The notes beneath the pieces were generated by a model, which was not told the origin of the DNA, ran no database searches, and saw nothing but the letters and a program-made list of their open reading frames with translations. Made by a program: the position numbers and the translations under genes. Below, one piece after another: positions 57,121 to 64,000 of a stretch of DNA of 64,000 nucleotides (position 1 is the first letter of the stretch; every line of letters starts with the position of its first letter). The stretch spans positions 1 through 64,000 of the forward strand of contig NZ_LQBN01000004.1 of NCBI RefSeq assembly GCF_001507535.1. Direction: 5' to 3'. The stretch is from Thiomicrospira sp. WB1. GTDB lineage: Bacteria > Pseudomonadota > Gammaproteobacteria > Thiomicrospirales > Thiomicrospiraceae.

Positions 57121-57435
57121 TCAGGCCGTGATTTTGGAAATCTCAACTTCCGTGTAGTTCTGACGGTGGCCTTGCTTGAGGCGCGACTTGTTTTTACGAC
57201 GACGGAATTTGATGATCGTCACTTTGTCGCCACGACCGTTGCTTTTTACTGTGGCAGCGACTTTGGCGCCTTCCACAACAGGGGTACCGACTTTCACGTC
57301 TTTCCCTTCACCGACCATCATCACCTGGTCAAATTCAACGGTTTCGCCTTCGTTTGCATTCAATGATTCAACACGTAAAACATCGCCTTCTTGCACACGA
57401 TATTGCTTGCCACCGGTTTTGATAACTGCGTACAT
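57121..57435 (-). CDS. rplU: 50S ribosomal protein L21
   Basis: 104-residue protein from [18 protein letters not shown], with the C-terminal [26 protein letters not shown]. The longer open frame back to 57537 runs into the promoter and is rejected. A strong promoter lies 70-98 bp upstream. Confidence 0.97.
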   Translation of the reverse strand: MYAVIKTGGKQYRVQEGDVLRVESLNANEGETVEFDQVMMVGEGKDVKVGTPVVEGAKVAATVKSNGRGDKVTIIKFRRRKNKSRLKQGHRQNYTEVEISKITA

Positions 57436-57504
57436 TTGGAAACTCCCGGTCTTTTCAGTTATATAATTTAAGTTTCTCTCTGCTAAGGGACTAGCAAAAG
57501 CGGG

Positions 57505-57533
57505 ATTATAGCGCTGTGATTCTGACAGGTCAA
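57505..57533 (-). promoter_or_regulatory. Promoter of rplU-rpmA
   Basis: -35 TTGACC (57528-57533), 17-bp spacer, -10 TATAAT (57505-57510), giving a leader of about 65 bases before L21. Confidence 0.82.
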
Positions 57534-57620
57534 CCACATTGCTGGCTTTTTGTCAGGCAACCGCTTGAAAAAGCATCATTTTCCCAGCCAGAGCGTCAAA
57601 GAAGGGAGTGTGACAGGGTG

Positions 57621-57645
57621 TTTTTGACCAGGTCTGGTGAAAACA
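57621..57645. repeat. Dispersed palindrome variant between rplU and ispB
   Basis: ACCAGGTCTGGT (57627-57638, one mismatch) with TTTTTG before and GAAAAC after. This is the only intergenic copy in a divergent, promoter-bearing gap. Confidence 0.6.
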
Positions 57646-57738
57646 GCCAGTGGATGACGGCTTTTTTGCGCTTGCGTCTTTGTTTCTGGACCAAATCATA
57701 CTAAACTTAACGCCATTTTACGGCATGAAGCGGATTGT

Positions 57739-58704
57739 ATGACGCTGGACGACATTCGAACACTGATGCACGATGACCTCAAGGCGACCGATGCCTTGAT
57801 TCTGGAACGACTGGCGTCAGACGTGGTCCTGATCAATCAGATCGGGCATTACATTATCCACAGCGGCGGCAAGCGCTTGCGCCCTCTGCTGTTGCTGCTG
57901 GCCGCCCGTGCCTGCGGCTATGAAGGTCGCCAGCATCACACCCTGGCGGCGGTGATCGAATTCATCCATACCTCCACTCTGCTGCACGACGACGTGGTGG
58001 ACGAGTCCAGCGTGCGCCGCGGCCGCGACACCGCCAACGAAGTCTGGGGCAATGCCGCCAGCGTGCTGGTGGGCGACTTTCTCTACTCTCGCTCGTTTGA
58101 AATGATGGTTGAACCCGGTGACATGCGGGTCATGGAGATTTTATCCGAAGCCACCAACGTGATTGCCGAAGGCGAAGTGTTGCAGTTGCTTAACTGTCAT
58201 AACCCCGATGTGTCCATCAACGCCTACATGGACGTCATTCATCGTAAAACCGCCAAGCTGTTTGAAGCCGCCACCCGCCTGGGCGCGGTTCTGGCCAAAC
58301 AGCCGCAATGGGAAAATGCTTTGGCTGATTACGGTCGACACGTCGGCGCCGCTTTCCAACTGATCGACGATGCGCTGGACTACATGGCCGATGCCGACAC
58401 GCTGGGCAAAAACCTGGGCGATGACCTGGCCGAAGGCAAGCCGACACTGCCTTTGATCTACCTGATGGAAAACGGCCAGCCGGACGAAGTGGCGATGGTG
58501 CGTCGGGCGATTGAGGAAGGCGGCCTGGACCAGCTGTCTGAAATCACGCGACTGATCCAGACCTCTGGCGCTTTGGACCATACGCGCCTGGAGGCGGAGA
58601 AACAGGCCGACCTGGCCCGCACAGCATTAAACGACCTGCCTGACTCTCCCATCAAACAGGCCCTGAACAGTCTGGCCGACCTGGCGGTGCAACGCAGCCA
58701 CTGA
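57739..58704 (+). CDS. ispB: Polyprenyl (octaprenyl) diphosphate synthase
   Basis: Makes the quinone side chain by chain elongation of farnesyl diphosphate. The 321-residue protein has both aspartate-rich motifs, LLHDDVVDES and LIDDALDYMAD, and GGKRLRPLLLLLAA near residue 43. It is divergent from rplU, as in most Gammaproteobacteria. Chain length cannot be stated from sequence. Confidence 0.94.
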   Translation: MTLDDIRTLMHDDLKATDALILERLASDVVLINQIGHYIIHSGGKRLRPLLLLLAARACGYEGRQHHTLAAVIEFIHTSTLLHDDVVDESSVRRGRDTANEVWGNAASVLVGDFLYSRSFEMMVEPGDMRVMEILSEATNVIAEGEVLQLLNCHNPDVSINAYMDVIHRKTAKLFEAATRLGAVLAKQPQWENALADYGRHVGAAFQLIDDALDYMADADTLGKNLGDDLAEGKPTLPLIYLMENGQPDEVAMVRRAIEEGGLDQLSEITRLIQTSGALDHTRLEAEKQADLARTALNDLPDSPIKQALNSLADLAVQRSH

Positions 58705-58709
58705 TTCGC

Positions 58710-59333
58710 TCAGCGCGTCAGGCGGCTGGCGGGAATTTTGTGCTTACTGCCTTTGAAATGCTTGTGCAGGGTCTGTTGCAACTCTTCTTCCTTGCGCTCT
58801 TCTTCGTCGCGCGCAATCGCCTCTTCCAACTCCTTGCGCTCCTGCTCGACAAACTTTTTATACAGCTCAAGATTGTGGATTTTGGTCTTGTCCCAATCTA
58901 TGCGGCGCATCAGCCAATTCACAAAATAGCGAATCACATGGCATTCATCGTAGCTGGCATAAAGCACTTCCGGCTTGGGACGATAGCCGTGGAGACGTTC
59001 CACCAGAATCAACTGCAGACGGCTGTCGGGTCGAATTCGGATAAAACCCTGTCTGCGATCGTCCAGACTCACGCTGTAATAAAGCCGCACCACTTTGTTG
59101 ATGCTGAACATCGCCTTGGTCAGAATGGTCGATTCCGGCTTGCCATTGAGCCCCACCGTATAGATAAAAATATTCTGGCTCATAATGGCACGCACAAACT
59201 GCTCCAGCCGATCAAACGGTACCGGCTGCCCCTGCTGGGCCTGAACCTCCACTTCCGTGCGCAAGGCTTCGGCGCGGGTTTCCATTTTTTTGAAAAAATA
59301 GCGCAGACTGGGCGTGATTTCGGTTTTATCCAT
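58710..59333 (-). CDS. Conserved hypothetical protein, unknown function
   Basis: 207 residues, soluble, no signal peptide. The centre (about 40-140) is a mixed alpha/beta region (QNIFIYTVGLNGKPESTILTKAMFSINKVVRLYYSVS). The C-terminus (about 150-195) is a highly charged helix rich in E and K, ending with basic residues. No family was recognised. AGGAGAG precedes the start. It converges tail-to-tail with ispB, with 5 bp between stops. Confidence 0.7.
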   Translation of the reverse strand: MDKTEITPSLRYFFKKMETRAEALRTEVEVQAQQGQPVPFDRLEQFVRAIMSQNIFIYTVGLNGKPESTILTKAMFSINKVVRLYYSVSLDDRRQGFIRIRPDSRLQLILVERLHGYRPKPEVLYASYDECHVIRYFVNWLMRRIDWDKTKIHNLELYKKFVEQERKELEEAIARDEEERKEEELQQTLHKHFKGSKHKIPASRLTR

Positions 59334-59467
59334 AATGACAGCTCTCCTCTATACAACGTAACGGCCCTTTTGCGAAAACATTTAAGGTTTCCCACGGGTT
59401 TTTTGAGGCACAGCGTCCGACCCGCTGAGATAGAATCAACCCATTGAGCGCCAAGAATGTATACACC

Positions 59468-60016
59468 ATGGAAAAACCAATGAACCACCATCTCGGGCAC
59501 TCGGATCAGGCACCGGCCATCATCGATTTATTCAGACGAACCTTCACCCAATCAGAGGGCGCCGAAGAAGGTCATTTAATCGCCACGCTCGCACACCAGC
59601 TGATCGAGCAGACCGATGAAGCAGACCGGCTCGTTTGGGTCGCCGAGAACCGGGAAGGCATACAGGGCTGCGTGATCTTTTCCAGGTTGCACGGTACAGG
59701 GACGGATCAGGCGTTTCTCATGGCTCCGGTCGCGGTCTGCCCGACGCAGCAACGCAAGGGCATTGGCCAGGCGATGATTCAGGCCGGTTTATCGGCCCTG
59801 CTAGCCCGGAACACGGACTGGGTTCTCACCTATGGCGACCCCGCTTATTATGCCCGAACCGGGTTTCGACCGATCTTGGAGACCCAACTTCCACCACCGT
59901 ATCCGCTCTCCTTCCCGCAAGGCTGGCTGGGGCAGTCGCTGACCCAAACGCCATTGCCCACATTGAACGAACCGCTTCGATGTGTGCCCGCCTTGCAGAA
60001 CCCGGCTTACTGGTAA
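59468..60016 (+). CDS. GNAT-family N-acetyltransferase
   Basis: 182 residues from MEKPMNHHLG, with the acetyl-CoA loop QQRKGIGQAMIQAG (about 100-113) and a YYARTGFRPI stretch typical of YhbS-like GNAT proteins. Start is uncertain: no clear ribosome site precedes either ATG (59468 or 59480). Substrate unknown. Confidence 0.82.
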   Translation: MEKPMNHHLGHSDQAPAIIDLFRRTFTQSEGAEEGHLIATLAHQLIEQTDEADRLVWVAENREGIQGCVIFSRLHGTGTDQAFLMAPVAVCPTQQRKGIGQAMIQAGLSALLARNTDWVLTYGDPAYYARTGFRPILETQLPPPYPLSFPQGWLGQSLTQTPLPTLNEPLRCVPALQNPAYW

Positions 60017-60026
60017 TGTCACCAAC

Positions 60027-60053
60027 AAAAAACCCCGCACGCTGGCGGGGTTT
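60027..60053 (-). terminator. Terminator of ssb
   Basis: AACCCCGC/GCGGGGTT stem with a 6-base loop, followed on the minus strand by TTTTTTG. It lies 27 bp past the ssb stop. Confidence 0.85.
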
Positions 60054-60079
60054 CAGTCATGACGATCATCATGTATGTT

Positions 60080-60694
60080 TTAAAACGGTACGTCATCGTC
60101 ATCAAAGTCATTGGGGGTGTAGGCCGGTGCCTGCTGCGCAGGCGCGGGCTGCGCCGGTTGCTGATTGAAATCCGGTTGCGCAGGCCGTTGCGGGGCTGAC
60201 TGGGCGGGGGCACCCTGCTGACCGGATTGAAACCCACCCTGTCCTTGACCACCCATCGCGGCGCCGCCTGCGGCCATGCCGGCATTCGGGGCACCGCCCC
60301 CTTGCCAGGACTGATCGAACGATGTGTCCTGTTGCCCCTGACGATTACCGCCGCCGAGCATTTGCATCACGCCATTAAACGGATCCAGGACAATCTCAGT
60401 GCTGTAACGGTCTTGACCGCTGTTCTGATCCTGCCATTTTCGAGTCTGAATCTTGCCTTCCAGATAGACCTGTGAGCCTTTGTTCAGATACTGACCGGCG
60501 ATTTCGGCCAATTTGCCAAAGATCACCACCCGGTGCCATTCGGTTTTTTCCTGGCGCTCACCGGAATTGCGATCGTTCCACTGTTCACTGGTGGCCACGC
60601 TCAGATTGGCAATCGGGTTGCCATTGGCGCTGTAACGGACTTCGGGGTCGCGCCCCAGGGTTCCGACAATAATAGCTTTGTTGACACCACGCAC
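60080..60694 (-). CDS. ssb: Single-stranded DNA-binding protein
   Basis: 204-residue SSB with an OB-fold (1-110, [21 protein letters not shown]), a long G/Q/P/A-rich linker (about 115-190) and the acidic protein-interaction tip DFDDDDVPF. Part of the usual ssb-MFS-uvrA group. Confidence 0.96.
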   Translation of the reverse strand: MRGVNKAIIVGTLGRDPEVRYSANGNPIANLSVATSEQWNDRNSGERQEKTEWHRVVIFGKLAEIAGQYLNKGSQVYLEGKIQTRKWQDQNSGQDRYSTEIVLDPFNGVMQMLGGGNRQGQQDTSFDQSWQGGGAPNAGMAAGGAAMGGQGQGGFQSGQQGAPAQSAPQRPAQPDFNQQPAQPAPAQQAPAYTPNDFDDDDVPF

Positions 60695-60750
60695 GTTCTT
60701 TACTCCTTCGACTCCTGAATGGGTTGGATCGGATCAACCGGATTTACCGG

Positions 60751-60772
60751 TTTTTACCAGGCCTGGTTAAAA
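60751..60772. repeat. Dispersed palindrome copy between ssb and the MFS gene
   Basis: Exact ACCAGGCCTGGT (60756-60767) with GTTTTT before and TAAAAGC after, just past the MFS stop on the minus strand. Confidence 0.7.
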
Positions 60773-60777
60773 GCGGT

Positions 60778-62181
60778 TCAGGCTTTCAGCCCCCGCTCTA
60801 CATAATCGATCAATCCGACTTCATCAATTTGTTTTCGGTCAATTTTAAAATACACCCGCTGATCGTCCTGGGACACCACCACTTCGTAGATGCCATCGTA
60901 ACTGAGCAATGTCTGGGACAACTGCGCTCGCTCGGTTTCGGACAAAGACGTCTCAAACGGAATGGAGGCAATGCTCAACGGCTTGGGATCGGTCATGGTC
61001 AAGGCGACCAGCCCCCAAAGCGTCCCCACCACGGCGGTGAACACAAACACTCCATCGATGCCATAGACATCGTAACTCAAGCCGCCCAAGCCACCACCAA
61101 GCGCCGCGCCCAAAAACTGGCTGCTGGAGTATACCCCGCTGGCGGTGCCTTTTTTATCGGCCGGGGACAGCTTGACCACCAAGGAGGGCAGGGTCGCTTC
61201 CAGCAAATTAAAGGCGGTAAAAAACACCAACAATAACACAAACAGTGTCCAAAAACCGTCCGCCAGAAAAATAAACGCCGCCTGCATCAGCACCAATGTC
61301 CAGACGGCGCCAACAAACACGGGTTTCATGCGGCCTTTGGCTTCCGCCTGAATCACAAACGGCACCATCAGCACAAACGATAGCAACATCACCGGCAAAT
61401 ACAGTTCCCAATGATGCAAAGATCCCAGCCCCGCCTGATCCCGGATCAGAAGCGGCACCGCCACGAACATGGCGGTTAGGATCGCATGCAGGGTAAACAC
61501 CCCCACGTCGAGACGCAACAGTTCCGGGTTTTTCAGCACGTCCTTGAACTGCGCCGGGTCGGCCTGGGTTTCACGTTGAAACGGCGATTGTTTGATCGGG
61601 GGCACGCTGTAAATCACCATGGCAATCGCCACCAGACCCAACAGTGCGGTAATCCAGAAAATCCCCCGCACACCAAACCACTCGCTCAACAAAGGCCCGG
61701 CCACCAGCGACAGCGTGAACGATAAGCCGATGGTGATGCCCACCACCGACATGGCACGCAAACGAAAACGCTCTGAGACCAGGTCCGCGACCGACGCCAT
61801 CAGGACGGCCGCCACGGCACCCATGCCTTGCACCGCGCGCCCCACAATCATCCATTCGATGGTTTCCGCCATCGCACAAATGACCGAGCCCAGCATGAAC
61901 ACCAAGAGCCCGACAATGATCAGCGGTTTGCGGCCAAACCGATCCGACAGCATGCCATAAGGAATTTGCAGGGCCGCCTGTGTCAGGCCGTAAATGCCCA
62001 TCGCAATCCCGGTCATCAAACCGGTAGCGTTGACAAAGGTTTCTTCGGCAAACAGCGCAAACACCGGAAAAATCATGAACAACCCGAGCATCCGGGTGGA
62101 AAAGATACCGGCGATGGACAAGGTGGCGCGTTTCTCCAGCGCCGACATTTGTCTTGGTGCGTCCGAGACGGGTTGACTCAT
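60778..62181 (-). CDS. MFS transporter, YajR-like with C-terminal YAM domain
   Basis: 467 residues. Twelve membrane helices (about 25-390), with motif A as GMLSDRFGRKPLIIVG, are followed by a cytosolic domain of about 70 residues with YDGIYEVVVSQDDQRVYFKIDRKQIDE, matching the ferredoxin-like YAM domain of YajR. Start MSQPVSDAP is favoured over a frame 27 codons longer. It is often adjacent to ssb and uvrA. Substrate unknown. Confidence 0.88.
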   Translation of the reverse strand: MSQPVSDAPRQMSALEKRATLSIAGIFSTRMLGLFMIFPVFALFAEETFVNATGLMTGIAMGIYGLTQAALQIPYGMLSDRFGRKPLIIVGLLVFMLGSVICAMAETIEWMIVGRAVQGMGAVAAVLMASVADLVSERFRLRAMSVVGITIGLSFTLSLVAGPLLSEWFGVRGIFWITALLGLVAIAMVIYSVPPIKQSPFQRETQADPAQFKDVLKNPELLRLDVGVFTLHAILTAMFVAVPLLIRDQAGLGSLHHWELYLPVMLLSFVLMVPFVIQAEAKGRMKPVFVGAVWTLVLMQAAFIFLADGFWTLFVLLLVFFTAFNLLEATLPSLVVKLSPADKKGTASGVYSSSQFLGAALGGGLGGLSYDVYGIDGVFVFTAVVGTLWGLVALTMTDPKPLSIASIPFETSLSETERAQLSQTLLSYDGIYEVVVSQDDQRVYFKIDRKQIDEVGLIDYVERGLKA

Positions 62182-62370
62182 ACGAAATCCTGACGTTTCA
62201 GAAATTGGAAAATGCGTTATTATAGCATTGATTCCGATGCATCCCGAGCTTGCGTCGACCATCGTCTTGCGTCAAAGGCCTTCGCAGGTCCTTCACTCAC
62301 AATGCACTGAGTTGGGGCCGCTTCCAGCGGGCTGACTTGAGCAAGCGTTTCAATCCAGGAGACGACCTGC

Positions 62371-63081
62371 ATGTCAACCAAACTGCCATGGCCCCGCCCC
62401 TTCATTACCCTAAGCCTGATTTTGACCGGCCTGCTCATCGGGCCAACGGTCAACGCCGACCCGCACCGGGTGCACTTTGAATCCACCGTGACCGAGACAG
62501 TGATGCCCGACACCTTTGTGGTCACATTGCGTGCTTACGAAGAAGGCCCGGACGCGACCCAGGTCAGCCGAGCCATCAATCGGCGCATGCAACAGGCGCT
62601 CAACCGGGCCAAACGCTTTGCCGACATCACCATGCAAACCGAAGGCTACCGCGTGAGCCCGGTTTATGATCGCCAACACCAGCTGACACACTGGCGCGGC
62701 CAGCAACGCCTGCGCCTGACAACCCAGGCCCCTTCTCAATTAAGCCAATTGTTGCAACAACTGGAATCGAGCTTGCAGTACCAACACCAATCCTACCGGC
62801 TGTCAGACGCGCGGCTTGAGACGATGCGCGCTCAGTTGTTAACCCAAGCCACAAAGCACTACCGAGACAAAGCGCAATCGCTGGCGCGTTTGTTGGGCCA
62901 TGACCGATTTAAGTTGGCCGAGACCCGGATCGACCCCATACAGGGGCTTAATGCCCCCCCTCGACCAATATTGGCTCGCAGCCTGTCTGAAACCTCGCGC
63001 AATGCAGAGCCAGCGATCGAAGCCGACGCCGTGACGCTGACCCAGACCATTCGCGGCGTCATGGTGTTGCCTGATTCGTGA
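62371..63081 (+). CDS. Exported SIMPL-domain (DUF541) protein
   Basis: 236 residues with a signal peptide (cleavage near TVNADP). The SIMPL fold shows ESTVTETVMPDTFVVTLRAYEEG at the start of the mature protein and GVMVLPDS at the end. AGGAG precedes the ATG. It lies between the MFS gene and uvrA. Function is poorly known. An oxidative-stress or envelope role has been proposed for relatives. Confidence 0.8.
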   Translation: MSTKLPWPRPFITLSLILTGLLIGPTVNADPHRVHFESTVTETVMPDTFVVTLRAYEEGPDATQVSRAINRRMQQALNRAKRFADITMQTEGYRVSPVYDRQHQLTHWRGQQRLRLTTQAPSQLSQLLQQLESSLQYQHQSYRLSDARLETMRAQLLTQATKHYRDKAQSLARLLGHDRFKLAETRIDPIQGLNAPPRPILARSLSETSRNAEPAIEADAVTLTQTIRGVMVLPDS

Positions 63082-63101
63082 CCCCAGGATCGAAGCAGAG
63101 C

Positions 63102-63128
63102 TTGCTGCGTGAGTGGATTTGTTATAAT
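63102..63128 (+). promoter_or_regulatory. uvrA promoter with extended -10
   Basis: TGTTATAAT (63120-63128) gives an extended -10. TTGCTG (63102-63107) is a possible -35 with a short 15-bp spacer. No clear SOS box was found by eye. Confidence 0.6.
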
Positions 63129-63157
63129 CAATGATTTGATTTCATAACAGGTTTCCC

Positions 63158-64000
63158 ATGCTCGAAAACATCGTTGTTCGCGGCGCACGCACGCACAATC
63201 TCAAAGACATTGACGTGACCCTGCCCCGTGACAAACTGATTGTCATGACCGGTCTGTCAGGCTCAGGCAAATCCTCTCTGGCCTTTGATACCATCTATGC
63301 CGAGGGCCAGCGCCGTTACGTTGAATCGTTGTCCGCCTATGCCCGTCAGTTTTTGTCGGTCATGGAAAAGCCCGACATCGATCACATTGAAGGGCTGTCA
63401 CCGGCCATTTCGATCGAGCAGAAATCGACCTCTCACAACCCGCGCTCCACCGTGGGAACGGTCACGGAAATTTACGATTACCTGCGTCTGCTCTATGCCC
63501 GCGCCGGGACGCCACGCTGTCCGACGCATGGCTGTGATCTGGAAGCCCAGACCGTGAGCCAGATGGTTGACCATACCCTCACCCTGCCCGAAGGGACCAA
63601 ATGCCTGTTGATCGCCCCGGTCATTCGAGGCAAAAAAGGCACGCATCAGAACCTGCTGGACGAGCTGCAGGCACAAGGCTTTATCCGCGCCCGCATCGAC
63701 GGCAAACTGCAGGAACTGGGGGGCGGCATTGAGCTGGACAAAAATCAGGAACACGACATTGAAGTGGTCATCGATCGCTTTAAAATCCGGGCCGACCTGA
63801 AGCAGCGCCTGGCCGAATCGTTTGAAACCGCCCTGCATCTGGCAGACGGACTGGCGCAAGTGGTGCCCATGTCCGACGAAGACGACTTTGAGCTGCTGTT
63901 TTCGGATCGCTTCTCCTGCCCGCACTGTGGCTATGCCGTCACCGAGCTGGAACCTCGCATCTTTTCGTTCAACAACCCACGTGGCGCTTGCCCGACCTGT
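63158..64000 (+). CDS. uvrA: Excinuclease ABC subunit A, 5' part
   Basis: The first 281 residues of UvrA, cut by the window edge. [18 protein letters not shown] and Walker [15 protein letters not shown], the UvrB-binding region, and the first zinc-finger cysteines (CPHC) with [11 protein letters not shown] are visible. Damage-recognition subunit of nucleotide excision repair. Partner to the Cho nuclease found at 35208. Confidence 0.97.
   Translation, partial: MLENIVVRGARTHNLKDIDVTLPRDKLIVMTGLSGSGKSSLAFDTIYAEGQRRYVESLSAYARQFLSVMEKPDIDHIEGLSPAISIEQKSTSHNPRSTVGTVTEIYDYLRLLYARAGTPRCPTHGCDLEAQTVSQMVDHTLTLPEGTKCLLIAPVIRGKKGTHQNLLDELQAQGFIRARIDGKLQELGGGIELDKNQEHDIEVVIDRFKIRADLKQRLAESFETALHLADGLAQVVPMSDEDDFELLFSDRFSCPHCGYAVTELEPRIFSFNNPRGACPTC

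Overview
The window is about 64 kb of dense, ordinary-coding bacterial chromosome with short intergenic gaps. No mobile element, CRISPR array, tRNA or rRNA gene was seen inside it. Gene order is typical of Gammaproteobacteria: yibN-like rhodanese/grxC/secB/gpsA beside gpmI and trmL, rplU-rpmA-obgE-proB divergent from ispB, and ssb-MFS-uvrA. A flavocytochrome c sulfide dehydrogenase (fccAB), an exported DsrE-family protein, three BCCT transporters and an Mrp-type Na+/H+ antiporter suggest a salt-adapted, sulfur-oxidising gammaproteobacterium (Thiotrichales/Piscirickettsiaceae- or Halothiobacillaceae-like). That placement is an inference from gene content.

Layout. 1-352: two rRNA-type promoters pointing out of the left edge, and the tyrS 3' palindrome. 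353-7126: housekeeping genes (tyrS, pyrD, trmL, gpsA, secB, grxC, rhodanese, gpmI). 7266-8888: fccBA. 9075-16976: two BCCT transporters and a porin on the minus strand, a third divergent BCCT, and an exported DsrE-like protein. 17092-21070: TRAP membrane subunits and a DeaD-type helicase. 21128-30202: Fur-type haem/iron region with hutZ, a TonB receptor, hemS, hmuTUV, a second TonB receptor and hemP. 30516-34791: an SppA-like lipoprotein, an EF-hand protein, a lone TRAP binding protein and a small unknown protein. 35030-38745: DUF2256, Cho nuclease, DUF3429, FeS photolyase/cryptochrome and lipocalin. 38767-40652: pdxH, a CPXCG protein and an exported hydrolase. 40817-47786: an eight-gene Mrp-type antiporter operon. 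47957-53385: a binding lipoprotein and a 1473-residue c-di-GMP enzyme. 53479-64000: cbpA, proB-obgE-rpmA-rplU, ispB, an unknown protein, a GNAT enzyme, ssb, a YajR-like MFS protein, a SIMPL protein and the start of uvrA.

The most striking unexplained signal is a 12-bp perfect palindrome, ACCAGGCCTGGT. It occurs 14 times exactly and 3 more times with one mismatch, where about 0.004 copies are expected by chance. It usually has T-runs on its left and A-runs on its right. Nine of the 17 copies are intergenic, mostly just after stop codons, and eight lie inside genes in two reading frames. It behaves like a highly iterated palindrome or genome-wide protein/uptake/modification site, and its function is not known to me.

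Other points of interest are a third ND5-like Mrp subunit lacking the membrane glutamate, a c-di-GMP enzyme with periplasmic binding input and a C-terminal CZB zinc-binding domain, a BCCT transporter with an altered tryptophan box, a 16-bp operator-like palindrome between porin and BCCT, and related hairpins on either side of the hemP-receptor unit.
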